A DNA stretch of 64,000 nucleotides from positions 3,348,001 through 3,412,000 of the forward strand of contig NZ_CP021978.1 of assembly GCF_004803895.1 (NCBI RefSeq). The letters are read 5' to 3'. Below the pieces are notes generated by a model. It did no database searches. It saw nothing but the letters and a program-made list of their open reading frames with translations, and was not told the DNA's origin. The position numbers were made by a program, and so were the translations under genes. Within the stretch, counting starts at the first letter, position 1; every line of letters starts with the position of its first letter. Below, in pieces: positions 51,303 to 61,406 of the stretch. Origin of the DNA: Streptomyces hawaiiensis (lineage in GTDB: Bacteria; Actinomycetota; Actinomycetes; Streptomycetales; Streptomycetaceae).

Positions 51303-51632
51303 TCAGCCCTTGCGGCGCCGCGTGCTGACCGCGAGCAGCCCGACCACGCCCACCACGACGAGCGCGACGGGCACGACCCGCTCCAGCCGGGGCGCCCCGT
51401 CCTCGTCCACGAACCGGGCCCGCACGTCCGTGACGGCCCGGTTGACGCCCACGTAGGCCCGCCCGAGGGTGTGATCGATGTTGGAAGCGACCTTGGCCTT
51501 GGCATCCCCGACGATCGTCTTGGGGTGCACCCGCACCCCGATCTCGTCGAGGGTCTCGGCCAGGGTCGTGCGGCGGCGCCTGATGTCCGCCTCGATCTGC
51601 GCCGGGGTCCTGGTGTCCGCCGTGTCCGCCAC
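51303..51632 (-). CDS. DUF3618 protein, C-terminal membrane anchor
   Basis: A 109-residue protein from GTG 51632 with GGAGG seven bases upstream. The DUF3618 domain is RTPAQIEADIRRRRTTLAETLDEIGVRVHPKTIVGDAKAKV, a charged helix pair; a C-terminal hydrophobic helix (VPVALVVVGVVGLLAV) ends in STRRRKG. The family is membrane-associated and of unknown function. It lies 45 bases upstream of the GroES-like gene on the same strand. Confidence 0.86.
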   Translation of the reverse strand: MADTADTRTPAQIEADIRRRRTTLAETLDEIGVRVHPKTIVGDAKAKVASNIDHTLGRAYVGVNRAVTDVRARFVDEDGAPRLERVVPVALVVVGVVGLLAVSTRRRKG

Positions 51633-51727
51633 CGTGTCGCCTCCGAAGTCGGTGTGAAGCCTGTGCGGGACAGTCTGTCAGCTCCACGGCTCATCACACT
51701 GTCAGCACCCCCGGTTACGCTGGCCCG

Positions 51728-52195
51728 ATGAGCGAGCGACTCCAGCCGGGGGACGTGGCCCCCGCCTTCACCCTGCCCGACGCCGACGGCACCGAGGTGT
51801 CCCTGTCGGACCACAAGGGCCGCAAGGTCATCGTGTACTTCTACCCGGCCGCCCTCACGCCCGGCTGCACGAAACAGGCCTGCGACTTCACGGACAACCT
51901 GGAGCTGCTGGCGGGCGCGGGCTACGACGTCATCGGCATCTCCCCCGACAAGCCGGAGAAGCTGGCCAAGTTCCGCGACAAGGAGTCCCTCAAGGTCACC
52001 CTGCTGGCCGACCCGGACAAGCAGGTCCTGGAGTCCTACGCCGCCTTCGGCGAGAAGAAGAACTACGGCAAGACCTACATGGGCGTCATCCGCTCCACCA
52101 TCGTCGTGGACGAGGAGGGCAAGGTCGAGCACGCGCTGTACAACGTCCGGGCGACGGGGCACGTGGCGAAGATCATCAAGGATCTGGGGATCTGA
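51728..52195 (+). CDS. bcp: Thioredoxin-dependent peroxiredoxin, Bcp/PrxQ type
   Basis: A 155-residue peroxidase that reduces H2O2 and organic peroxides. The peroxidatic Cys47 lies in LTPGCTKQACDF and the resolving Cys52 five residues later, the alpha-2 type PrxQ pattern. Surrounding motifs (VYFYPAA; GISPDKPEKLAKFRDK; VIRSTIVVDEEGKV) agree. ATG 51728 is the only good start; the upstream sequence has no strong ribosome site, so translation may be leaderless or weak. A terminator hairpin follows. Confidence 0.94.
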   Translation: MSERLQPGDVAPAFTLPDADGTEVSLSDHKGRKVIVYFYPAALTPGCTKQACDFTDNLELLAGAGYDVIGISPDKPEKLAKFRDKESLKVTLLADPDKQVLESYAAFGEKKNYGKTYMGVIRSTIVVDEEGKVEHALYNVRATGHVAKIIKDLGI

Positions 52196-52219
52196 AGCCT
52201 CACTGATTCTTCCTGCGAG

Positions 52220-52251
52220 CGGCTCGTACCGGAGAGGCCCGGTACGAGCCG
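52220..52251 (+). terminator. Terminator after bcp
   Basis: CGGCTCGTACCGG (52220-52232) pairs perfectly with CCGGTACGAGCCG (52239-52251). Confidence 0.85.
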
Positions 52252-52339
52252 TTCCGCATTCCGGGCGTGACTGTCCGATAAACGGTTCGTTACTCCGTGC
52301 GAGATCACGAACGGGTGGTCGGGGACGGAGGAGCGTTTC

Positions 52340-52981
52340 ATGGGGGCCAGTGCGTACACCAGGGAGCGGCTGGAGGAGGCGGCTCGGGGGGCGCGGTCGT
52401 TGTCGGAGGCTTTGGGGAGATTGGGGGTGGATCCCCGGAGTTCAACACGGCGGTATGTGTTCGGCCGGATGAAAAAGCTCGGGGTGGACGTATCGCACTT
52501 CGAGCGGGAGGGCGTGAAGTGGACGAGAGACGTCCTTGAACGGGCGGTCGGGGCTTCGACGAACATGTGCGAGGTGTTGCGGTTTCTCGGGCTTGAGGTG
52601 GTGGGCGGGCATCACACGCACATCAGCCGTCGAATCAAGGCGTACGGGATCGATACGTCGCACTTCCAGGTACCGACGAGGCGCGGGAAGCCGTGGCGTC
52701 CGCGAACCCCGGAAGCCCTCCTCGTCGAGCAGCCGGTCGACCGCGCCCGGCGCATTCCGAGCGACCGCCTCAAGTGGGCGATGACGTCCCTGGGAGTGGC
52801 GGAGCGGTGCGCCCTCTGCGGCACGAAGGCGGTGTGGCGAGGCCGTCCGCTCCCCCTGGAAGTCGACCACATCGACGGCAGCTGGAGGAACAACCGGCTC
52901 CAGAACCTACGACTCCTGTGCCCCAACTGCCATTCGACGACGGACAGTTACCGAGGGCGCGGCAAGAGGCGTGTCTCATGA
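52340..52981 (+). CDS. HNH endonuclease with two homing-type DNA-binding repeats
   Basis: A 213-residue protein from ATG 52340, with GGAGGAG upstream. The N-terminal half has two copies of a helical unit: YTRERLEEAARGARSLSEALGRLGV...DVSHF and WTRDVLERAVGASTNMCEVLRFLGLEV...DTSHF, similar to DNA-recognition modules of intron- or phage-type nucleases. The C-terminal HNH has Cys pairs CALCG and CPNCH around the active VDHIDGSWRNNRLQNLRLLC (His-Asn-His type). It overlaps the next HNH gene by four bases, and both lie between bcp and tRNA-Leu, an accessory insertion. Confidence 0.85.
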   Translation: MGASAYTRERLEEAARGARSLSEALGRLGVDPRSSTRRYVFGRMKKLGVDVSHFEREGVKWTRDVLERAVGASTNMCEVLRFLGLEVVGGHHTHISRRIKAYGIDTSHFQVPTRRGKPWRPRTPEALLVEQPVDRARRIPSDRLKWAMTSLGVAERCALCGTKAVWRGRPLPLEVDHIDGSWRNNRLQNLRLLCPNCHSTTDSYRGRGKRRVS

Positions 52982-53475
52982 GCAGTCGGCGGGCCCGGCC
53001 CACTCCTGAGCAACTACGTGCCGCAGTCGTCGAGTCCTTCTCCTTCGCCGAGGTGCTGCGCCGCCTGGGGCGCGCGGACAGCGGCACTCAGCGTGCGCAT
53101 CTGCGCCGGTGGATCGCCGAGGACCAGCTCGCCACGGAGCACTTTCTGGGCCAGGCTCACCAGCGCGGGAAGTGTCGCCCAGCCCTCAGACGCCCTGAGG
53201 ATGTCCTGGTCAAGCATGGCGGCGAGCGTCGGACCCGCACGGTTGTGCTGCGTCGGGCGCTCCGCGAGATGGGCGTGCCCGAAGAGTGCGCCGACTGCGG
53301 GATCGGCCCCGAGTGGTTCGGCAAACCCATGACGCTGGAAGTCGATCACATCAACGGGGACTGGAGTGATGACCGGCTGGAGAACCTGCGGTTGTTGTGT
53401 CCCAACTGCCATGCGGTAACGAGCACCTGGTGCAGAGGCGGCAGTAGACATTCCTCGCAGCCGCGCAGCACCTGA
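52978..53475 (+). CDS. Second HNH endonuclease, one DNA-binding repeat
   Basis: A 165-residue paralogue of the preceding gene, starting at ATG 52978 (ATGA overlap). It has one helical recognition unit (PTPEQLRAAVVESFSFAEVLRRLGR...EHF) and an HNH domain with CADCG, VDHINGDWSDDRLENLRLLCPNCH. Loss of one repeat compared with its neighbour implies recognition of a shorter site. It ends 19 bases before tRNA-Leu. Confidence 0.84.
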   Translation: MSSRRARPTPEQLRAAVVESFSFAEVLRRLGRADSGTQRAHLRRWIAEDQLATEHFLGQAHQRGKCRPALRRPEDVLVKHGGERRTRTVVLRRALREMGVPEECADCGIGPEWFGKPMTLEVDHINGDWSDDRLENLRLLCPNCHAVTSTWCRGGSRHSSQPRST

Positions 53476-53494
53476 CCGGTACGATGGCCTGGAT

Positions 53495-53578
53495 GCGGCC
53501 GTGGCGGAATTGGCCTACGCGCAACACTTAGGATGTTGTGGGAGAAATCCCTTGAGGGTTCGAGTCCCTCCGGCCGCA
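53495..53578 (+). tRNA. tRNA-Leu (anticodon TAG)
   Basis: Class II tRNA of 84 bases. Acceptor GCGGCCG pairs with CGGCCGC, discriminator A, anticodon stem CAACA/TGTTG around CTTAGGA giving TAG, a long variable arm (TGGGAGAAATCCCT) and the canonical TTCGAGT T-loop. CCA is not encoded. It reads CUN leucine codons. Confidence 0.96.
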
Positions 53579-53593
53579 CGCCTTTGAATCGAC

Positions 53594-53619
53594 GGCCCAC
53601 CCGGTGTACCGGGTGGGCC
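53594..53619. terminator. Terminator after tRNA-Leu
   Basis: GGCCCACCCGG (53594-53604) pairs perfectly with CCGGGTGGGCC (53609-53619) around TGTA; also serves the convergent rdgB gene. Confidence 0.85.
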
Positions 53620-53625
53620 TCGTCG

Positions 53626-54228
53626 TCAGCCCAAAAGCTCCCCCACCACCGGCACCAACGCCCGGAACGCCTTCCCCCGGTGGCTGATCGCGTTCTTCTC
53701 CTGGGGGGTCAGTTCCGCGCAGGTTCGGGACTCGCCCTCCGGCTGGAGGATCGGGTCGTAGCCGAAGCCGCCCGAGCCCGTCGGTGCGTGGCGCAGTACT
53801 CCCCGTAGCTGTCCCTCGACCACCCGCTCCGTGCCGTCCGGCAGGGCCAGGGCCGCCGCGCAGGCGAAGTGGGCGCCTCGGTGTTCGTCGGCGATGTCGG
53901 AGAGCTGGGCGAGGAGGAGGTTCAGGTTGGCCTTGTCGTCGCCGTGGTGGCCGGACCAGCGGGCGGAGAAGATGCCGGGGGCGCCGTTGAGGACGTCGAC
54001 GCAGAGGCCGGAGTCGTCGGCGACCGCGGGCAGGCCTGTTGCCCGGGCCAGGGCGTGGGCCTTGAGGAGTGCGTTCTCGGTGAACGTCACGCCTGTTTCC
54101 TTGACGTCGGGGATGTCCGGGTAGGCGTCGGCGCCGACGAGTTCGTGGGGCAGTCCGGCTTCGGCGAGGATCGCGCGAAGTTCGGTGATCTTCCCGGCGT
54201 TGCGGGTGGCGAGGATCAGGCGACTCAT
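53626..54228 (-). CDS. rdgB: RdgB/HAM1-type non-canonical purine NTP pyrophosphatase
   Basis: A 200-residue house-cleaning enzyme that hydrolyses dITP, XTP and ITP to monophosphates. The nucleotide loop LATRNAGKITELRAIL, the ETGVTFTENALLKA motif, the active-site VADDSGLCVDVLNGAPGIFSARWSG, and GGFGYDPI near 155 are all present, with the late SHRGKAFRAL. ATG 54228 is the family start. The gene order rdgB-rph, here separated by the lipoprotein gene, is conserved in actinomycetes. Confidence 0.95.
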   Translation of the reverse strand: MSRLILATRNAGKITELRAILAEAGLPHELVGADAYPDIPDVKETGVTFTENALLKAHALARATGLPAVADDSGLCVDVLNGAPGIFSARWSGHHGDDKANLNLLLAQLSDIADEHRGAHFACAAALALPDGTERVVEGQLRGVLRHAPTGSGGFGYDPILQPEGESRTCAELTPQEKNAISHRGKAFRALVPVVGELLG

Positions 54229-54250
54229 GGCCACAACAGTATTGCCCCGG

Positions 54251-54320
54251 CGCCCCGTCAGGGGCGCGGGGAACTGCGCGAGCGACCACGACGGGCCCGC
54301 AGACGGCCACCGAAAGAAAC
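54251..54320. repeat. Dispersed intergenic repeat, copy 2
   Basis: GGGGCGCGGGGAACTGCGCGA (54261-54281) is identical to the copy near 22121; the following AGCGACCACGACGGGCCCGC also resembles it. Here there is no matching right arm, so it does not form the same hairpin. It lies between rdgB and the upstream lipoprotein gene. Confidence 0.7.
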
Positions 54321-54361
54321 CCGGCACACGAGAAGCCGCAGTCGGCCCGGCCAGCGCAGCG

Positions 54362-54763
54362 CTACGGCGTGCAGACCTTCGTCAACTCGCCCGCCGCGTC
54401 CGTGACCGGGCTGATGTCGGGCGTCTCGTCGCCGTTCTTGATCGATGTGCGGACGTTGTCCACGGCCTTGTTGAGGTCGTCGACGGCCTTGCTGACATCC
54501 GCGTTGTCGGTCTTGTCGCCGATGTCGCCGAGGTTCTTGTCGATGGAGTCGAGGGACTCGTCGAGCTGCGTCGGGTCGTTGGCCGCGCTGTCGACCGCCT
54601 GCTGGAGTTCCGTGACGCTGTCGGCGATGGCGTCGGCGGTCTGGACGCAGTCCAGCGCCTTGTCGACGGCGGCGCAGCCGGTGGTGAGTCCGGCGGTCAG
54701 CGCGACGGCCGCCAGGGTGGCGGCGACGGCTGCGGTGCGGCGTCGGCGGCGGCTCGCGGCCAT
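54362..54763 (-). CDS. Small lipoprotein of unknown function
   Basis: A 133-residue exported protein from ATG 54763. Basic residues ASRRRRR, a hydrophobic stretch and the lipobox LTTGC (Cys near 30) mark it as a lipoprotein; CAAVDKALDC has a second cysteine and the last residues carry a third (VCTP). The mature part is an alpha-helical, acidic coiled coil (VTELQQAVDSAAND; LNKAVDNVRTSIKNG). It lies between rdgB and rph on the same strand. No family is recognised. Confidence 0.75.
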   Translation of the reverse strand: MAASRRRRRTAAVAATLAAVALTAGLTTGCAAVDKALDCVQTADAIADSVTELQQAVDSAANDPTQLDESLDSIDKNLGDIGDKTDNADVSKAVDDLNKAVDNVRTSIKNGDETPDISPVTDAAGELTKVCTP

Positions 54764-54906
54764 GGAGCGGTCCCTCTCGTTCGACGGGCCGGTCGGGCCC
54801 GTGTGGCTGGCCGGGCGCACAGGGATGAGCCGTGCGCCCGTACTCCTTCAGACGCGCGTGTGCTCGGCGCGGTTGCCTGTGCCGAGCACCCGCCTTGGTG
54901 TGCCCT

Positions 54907-55644
54907 TTACTTTCCGAGGACGGTGTCGAGGGCGGTGCGCTGGTGGGCGGCGAGTTCGTCGCAGCCGGCGACGGCGAGGTCGAGGAGGGCGTTCAGTTCG
55001 TCGCGGGCGAAGGGTTCGGCTTCGGCGGTGCCCTGGACCTCGACGAAGCGGCCGTCGCCGGTGCAGACGACGTTCATGTCGGTGTCGGCCTTGACGTCTT
55101 CTTCGTAGCAGAGGTCGAGGAGGGGGAGGCCTGCGACGATGCCGACGGAGACGGCGGAGACGGTGCCGGTGAGGGGCTTGCGGCCGGCCTTGATGATTTT
55201 CTTGCCCTGGGCCCAGGCGACGGCGTCGGCCAGTGCGACGTAGGCGCCGGTGATCGCGGCCGTGCGGGTGCCGCCGTCGGCCTGGAGGACGTCGCAGTCG
55301 AGGACGATGGTGTTCTCGCCGAGGGCCTTGTAGTCGATGACGGCGCGCAGCGAGCGGCCGATGAGGCGGCTGATCTCGTGGGTGCGGCCGCCGATGCGGC
55401 CCTTGACGGACTCGCGGTCGCCGCGGGTGTTGGTGGAGCGGGGCAGCATGGAGTATTCGGCGGTGACCCAGCCTTCGCCGCTGCCCTTGCGCCAGCGCGG
55501 GACGCCTTCGGTGACGGAGGCGGTGCAGAAGACCTTGGTGTCGCCGAAGGAGATGAGGACGGAGCCTTCGGCGTGCTTGCTCCAGCCGCGCTCGATGGTG
55601 ATGGGGCGGAGCTGTTGGGGGGTGCGGCCGTCGATTCGAGACAT
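54907..55644 (-). CDS. rph: Ribonuclease PH
   Basis: A 245-residue phosphorolytic 3'-5' exoribonuclease that trims tRNA 3' ends. The family start [20 protein letters not shown], the RNA-binding [34 protein letters not shown] and the phosphate-site [23 protein letters not shown] are perfect. ATG 55644 is the normal start. Upstream a terminator closes nagF. Confidence 0.97.
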   Translation of the reverse strand: MSRIDGRTPQQLRPITIERGWSKHAEGSVLISFGDTKVFCTASVTEGVPRWRKGSGEGWVTAEYSMLPRSTNTRGDRESVKGRIGGRTHEISRLIGRSLRAVIDYKALGENTIVLDCDVLQADGGTRTAAITGAYVALADAVAWAQGKKIIKAGRKPLTGTVSAVSVGIVAGLPLLDLCYEEDVKADTDMNVVCTGDGRFVEVQGTAEAEPFARDELNALLDLAVAGCDELAAHQRTALDTVLGK

Positions 55645-55672
55645 GCGGCTGAGCCTATCCGTACGTGCGGAA

Positions 55673-55699
55673 GGGCCCCTCCCGTGGTGGGAGGGGCCC
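55673..55699 (-). terminator. Terminator of nagF
   Basis: GGGCCCCTCCC (55673-55683) pairs perfectly with GGGAGGGGCCC (55689-55699), about 60 bases after the nagF stop and before the rph start. Confidence 0.8.
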
Positions 55700-55759
55700 G
55701 GTGGTGTGCTGGGGTGTCGGGGGGTGTCAGGGGGTGAAGCCCGGGACGATCCCCGCTCT

Positions 55760-55993
55760 TCACATCAGGTCTTCGATCTCCGCTGCGATGGGGTCGGCGT
55801 CGGTGCCGATGACGACCTGGATCGCGGTGCCCATTTTGACGACGCCGTGGGCGCCGGCGGCTTTCAGGGCGGTTTCGTCGACCTTGGCGGGGTCCACGAC
55901 CTCGGTGCGGAGGCGGGTGATGCAGCCTTCGACTTCTTCGATGTTGTCGATGCCGCCGAGCCCGGCAACGATCTTCTCAGCCTTGGTGGCCAT
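55760..55993 (-). CDS. nagF: NagF, PTS GlcNAc-specific EIIB component
   Basis: The 77-residue phosphocarrier EIIB domain for N-acetylglucosamine. Phosphorylated Cys24 lies in [14 protein letters not shown]; the following [37 protein letters not shown] is typical. ATG 55993 is used; the longer frame adds 18 residues outside the family. It is divergent from nagE1 over 163 bases that hold a single DasR box. The free-standing EIIB with two free-standing EIIC genes is the streptomycete arrangement (nagF, nagE1, nagE2), in which PtsH, PtsI and Crr supply phosphate. Confidence 0.93.
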   Translation of the reverse strand: MATKAEKIVAGLGGIDNIEEVEGCITRLRTEVVDPAKVDETALKAAGAHGVVKMGTAIQVVIGTDADPIAAEIEDLM

Positions 55994-56111
55994 GTTCGTT
56001 CTCCCTGATCCGAACCGCTTTGTCGCAGTAACCCACAGTTGGCCCAACTTTGCGAGCGGTCATGTCGTGTGTGCCGAAGGATGGCGTCACGTCTGCGTGA
56101 CCGTCCGGACG

Positions 56112-56127
56112 ACTGGTCTACACCACG
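56112..56127. promoter_or_regulatory. DasR-type dre box between nagF and nagE1
   Basis: ACTGGTCTACACCACG matches 14 of 16 positions of the DasR consensus ACTGGTCTAGACCACT. It lies 30 bases before the nagE1 start and about 118 bases from nagF, so it can act on both divergent genes. Confidence 0.85.
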
Positions 56128-56156
56128 AGCCCGTCTCTCGACAAAGGGGACCGGAA

Positions 56157-57470
56157 ATGAGTGCCGACAGCCCGGCCGGATCCGCTGCCGCCGTGAGCCC
56201 CGCGCGTGTTCGCTGGAACCGATTGTTCCAGGGGTTGCAGAAGATGGGCCGCAGTCTGCAGTTGCCGATCGCGGTGCTGCCGGCGGCTGGGATCCTCAAC
56301 CGGCTGGGGCAGCCGGATGTGTTCGGGGAGGACGGGCTGGGCTGGACGAACGTCTCGAAGGTGATGGTGGGGGCGGGCGGTGCGCTGCTGGACAGTTCGC
56401 TGGGGTTGCCGCTGTTGTTCTGTGTGGGCGTTGCGATCGGGATGGCGAAGAAGTCGGACGGTTCGACTGCGTTGGCGGCGGTGGCCGGGTTCCTCGTGTA
56501 CTGGACGGTGCTGCGGCAGTTTCCGGAGGGTTGTCCGGAGGGGTCGGTGGCGGTGCCGAACGTCGGGTGCCAGGTGACCGACGGGGACCGGACGGTGACG
56601 GCGTTCGCGTTCCAGAATCCGGGAGTGTTCGGCGGGATCGTGATGGGGCTGCTGGCGGCGTTCTTCTGGGCGCGGTTCCATCGCACGCGGCTGGTGGACT
56701 GGCTGGGGTTCTTCAACGGCCGGCGGCTGGTGCCGATCATCATGGCGTTCGTGGCGATCGCGTTCGCGGCGCTGTGTCTGTGGGTGTGGCCGCCGATCGG
56801 TGACGCGCTGGAGAGCTTCAGCGACTGGATGGACGGTCTGGACGCGTGGGGTGCCGGTGTGTTCGGGGTGGCGAACCGGGCGTTGCTGGTGGTGGGGCTG
56901 CATCAGTTCCTGAACGTGCCCATCTGGTTCCAGTTCGGCTCGTTCACGAGGCCGGACGGGACGGTGGTGCACGGTGACATCAACATGTTCCTGGCGGGCG
57001 ACCCGGAGGCGGGGCAGTTCCTCTCGGGGTTCTTCCCGATCATGATGTTCGCGCTTCCGGCGGCGGCGTTGGCGATCACGCACTGTGCGCGGCCGGAGCG
57101 GCGCAAGGAGGTCGGTGGCCTGATGCTGTCGGTGGCGCTGACGTCGTTCGTCACGGGTATCACGGAGCCGATCGAGTACTCGTTCCTGTTCGTCGCGCCG
57201 GCGCTGTATGTGGTGCACGCGCTGCTGACGGGGGTGTCGATGGCGGTGACGTGGGGGCTGGGGGTGCATGACGGGTTCAGCTTCTCGGCGGGGCTGATCG
57301 ACTACGTCATCAACTGGAATCTGGCCACCAGGCCGTGGCTGATCATCCCGATCGGGCTGGGCTTCGCGCTCCTCTACTACGTGATCTTCCGGTTCGCGAT
57401 CACGAGGTTCGACTTGAGGACTCCGGGGCGTGAGCCCGCGGAGGACGTCGAGGACAGCGCCAAGGCTTGA
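56157..57470 (+). CDS. nagE1: NagE1-type PTS GlcNAc EIIC transporter
   Basis: A 437-residue membrane EIIC, from ATG 56157 with AAAGGGGA upstream. EIIC motifs: MGRSLQLPIAVLPAAGILNRLGQ at the N-terminus, GMAKKSDGSTALAA near 100, GGIVMGLLAAFFWARFHRTRLVDWLGFF, HQFLNVPIWF (substrate loop) and TGITEPIEYSFLFVAPALY. It has no attached EIIA or EIIB. Codon use is looser than in nagE2 (many GCG, TTG and GTT), which suggests lower expression. It translocates and phosphorylates GlcNAc with NagF as phosphate donor. Confidence 0.92.
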   Translation: MSADSPAGSAAAVSPARVRWNRLFQGLQKMGRSLQLPIAVLPAAGILNRLGQPDVFGEDGLGWTNVSKVMVGAGGALLDSSLGLPLLFCVGVAIGMAKKSDGSTALAAVAGFLVYWTVLRQFPEGCPEGSVAVPNVGCQVTDGDRTVTAFAFQNPGVFGGIVMGLLAAFFWARFHRTRLVDWLGFFNGRRLVPIIMAFVAIAFAALCLWVWPPIGDALESFSDWMDGLDAWGAGVFGVANRALLVVGLHQFLNVPIWFQFGSFTRPDGTVVHGDINMFLAGDPEAGQFLSGFFPIMMFALPAAALAITHCARPERRKEVGGLMLSVALTSFVTGITEPIEYSFLFVAPALYVVHALLTGVSMAVTWGLGVHDGFSFSAGLIDYVINWNLATRPWLIIPIGLGFALLYYVIFRFAITRFDLRTPGREPAEDVEDSAKA

Positions 57471-57524
57471 TCGTCGCGGCGGGCGGAATTGGCGGGTTCC
57501 ACTCGTTCGGCCTACCGTGCTACA

Positions 57525-57540
57525 ACTGGTCTACACCACT
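57525..57540 (+). promoter_or_regulatory. DasR-type dre box upstream of nagE2
   Basis: ACTGGTCTACACCACT matches 15 of 16 consensus positions. It lies about 107 bases before the nagE2 start. Confidence 0.9.
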
Positions 57541-57646
57541 CAGTGGTGGAGGTAGCGCGGCGCTGACCGCGTTCCCCTTTCTTTGAGACGCCGCCGTCCC
57601 CCGTCGAACTCTTCCTGGGCGGCGCTGTGCCCCCTGGAGGAAGTTC

Positions 57647-58909
<1,263 letters not shown>

Positions 58910-58920
58910 CCCGCGCCACG

Positions 58921-58960
58921 CGGAAGGCCCCGGAACCCGAGCGGGTTCCGGGGCCTTCCG
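58921..58960 (+). terminator. Terminator after nagE2
   Basis: CGGAAGGCCCCGGAACCCG and CGGGTTCCGGGGCCTTCCG form a perfect 19-base stem with a short AG loop, 11 bases after the stop and close to the end of the convergent gene. Confidence 0.92.
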
Positions 58961-58972
58961 TGTGCCGGGCCT

Positions 58973-59725
58973 TCAGATCTCGTACATCTGCCGGGGGGCG
59001 GCGAGGTCCACCGGACCGTCGTACACCTCGCGGGCGTCGGCGACGTTGACCTGGGGGTCCGTCCACGGCGGGATGTGGGTGAGGACCAGGCGGCGGGCAC
59101 CGGCCCGGGCCGCCGTCTCACCCGCCTCGCGGCCGTTGAGGTGCAGGTCGGGGATGTTCTCCTTGCCGTGCGTGAACGCGGCCTCGCACAGGAACAGGTC
59201 GGCGTCCCGGGCGAGTTCGTCCAGGGCGGGGCTCACGCCGGTGTCGCCGGAGTACGTCAGGACCTTGCCGCCGTGCTCGATCCGGATGCCGTACGCCTCC
59301 ACGGGGTGGGCCACCCGCTCGGTGTGCACCGTGAACGGGCCGAGCTCGAAGGTGGACGGCTTGACCGTGTGGAAGTCGAAGACCTCGCTCATGGAGGAGG
59401 CGGAGGGGGTGTCCGCGTAGGCGGTGGTCAGCCGGTGTTCCGTGCCTTCGGGGCCGAAGACGGGCAGTGGGTCGCAGCGGCCGCCGTCGTGGCGGTAGTA
59501 GCGCGCGACGAAGTACGCGCACATGTCGATGCAGTGGTCGGCGTGCAGGTGGCTGAGGAAGATCGCGTCGAGGTCGTAGAGACCGCAGTGGCGCTGAAGC
59601 TCGCCCAGGGCACCGTTGCCCAGGTCGAGAAGCAGCCGGAAGCCGTCGGCCTCGACGAGGTAGCTCGAGCAGGCCGATTCCGCGGACGGGAACGACCCCG
59701 AGCAGCCGACGACGGTGAGCTTCAT
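58973..59725 (-). CDS. Metallo-beta-lactamase-fold hydrolase
   Basis: A 250-residue enzyme from ATG 59725, where the family start MKLTVVGCSGSFPS lies. The dinuclear metal site is clear: HLHADHCIDM (HxHxDH), His in ERVAHPVEA, Asp in TYSGDTGVSP, and the last His in VLTHIPPW. This layout resembles the RNase Z/PhnP-like phosphodiesterase group with a compact sheet and not true beta-lactamases. A specific substrate is not known. In S. coelicolor a homologue also follows nagE2. Confidence 0.86.
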   Translation of the reverse strand: MKLTVVGCSGSFPSAESACSSYLVEADGFRLLLDLGNGALGELQRHCGLYDLDAIFLSHLHADHCIDMCAYFVARYYRHDGGRCDPLPVFGPEGTEHRLTTAYADTPSASSMSEVFDFHTVKPSTFELGPFTVHTERVAHPVEAYGIRIEHGGKVLTYSGDTGVSPALDELARDADLFLCEAAFTHGKENIPDLHLNGREAGETAARAGARRLVLTHIPPWTDPQVNVADAREVYDGPVDLAAPRQMYEI

Positions 59726-59938
59726 GAAGCAGAAACCTCCGCTGGCGGGAAATGTCTGAGAGGGGCGTCGGGGGTCGTGCGGTCCGTCGAGCGTAAGGCG
59801 CAAAACCTCCGGTAGCTCCTCCCCCAAGGCCTGTTGTGGGGGAACTCACCTGTGCTGTCACCGGTTCGGCTGGCAGGGCCGGGGGGTGATCCTCGTGAGG
59901 GGGGCGCGTGGCGGGGGCGGCGCCGGTAACGTCTCAGT

Positions 59939-60388
59939 ATGGACACGTCCTGGTGGCTGGCGCTCGCCGCGGTGGTGCTGCTCGCGCTCGTCGCCACGCT
60001 CGTCGACGGCTGGGGCCGCGGGCGGCGGCCGTCGGCCCGGCGGGTCCGGACGGCGGCACCGGCCGCCGCGCCGGAGGGCCGGCCGCAGCCGGCGGAGATC
60101 TGGTGGGCGGACGTGCCCTACGAGGACGAAACCCGCACGAAGGACCGGCCCTGTCTGGTGCTGGCGGTGCGTGGGGAGCGGGCGACGGTCGCGAAGATCA
60201 CCACCCGGTTGCGGGACGAGCGCACCGGGGTGATCCCGCTGCCCCCGGGCTCGGTGGGTGACGCCCAGGGCCGTGCGAGTTTCCTGGAGACGGACGAGTT
60301 GCGGGAGGTCCCGGTGTGGGGCTTCCGGCGGCGGGTCGGAGTGGTGGATCCGGCGCTGTGGGACCGGGTGCGGTATCTGGCGGGCTGA
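59939..60388 (+). CDS. Membrane-anchored PemK/MazF-like protein
   Basis: A 149-residue protein. Residues 5-25 form a hydrophobic N-terminal helix (WLALAAVVLLALVATLVDGW), then a linker. The rest is a PemK/MazF fold: GRPQPAEIWWADVPYEDETRTKDRPCLVLAV, RERATVAKITTR and PVWGFRRRVGVVDPALWDRV. The MazF catalytic Arg and Thr could be R in TRTKDRP and TTR, but I cannot assign them firmly. No antitoxin gene lies beside it, so it is either an orphan or a tamed member. ATG 59939 begins with MDTSWW. Confidence 0.75.
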   Translation: MDTSWWLALAAVVLLALVATLVDGWGRGRRPSARRVRTAAPAAAPEGRPQPAEIWWADVPYEDETRTKDRPCLVLAVRGERATVAKITTRLRDERTGVIPLPPGSVGDAQGRASFLETDELREVPVWGFRRRVGVVDPALWDRVRYLAG

Positions 60389-60394
60389 GCACCG

Positions 60395-60429
60395 CAAAAG
60401 GGCTGGAGTCATGGACTCCAGCCCCTTTG
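60395..60429. terminator. Terminator after the MazF-like gene
   Basis: CAAAAGGGCTGGAGTC (60395-60410) pairs with GACTCCAGCCCCTTTG (60414-60429), one G-T pair, three-base loop. It also closes the convergent cysM operon. Confidence 0.85.
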
Positions 60430-60449
60430 TGTCGGTGTTTCGCCGTCGG

Positions 60450-61406
<957 letters not shown>

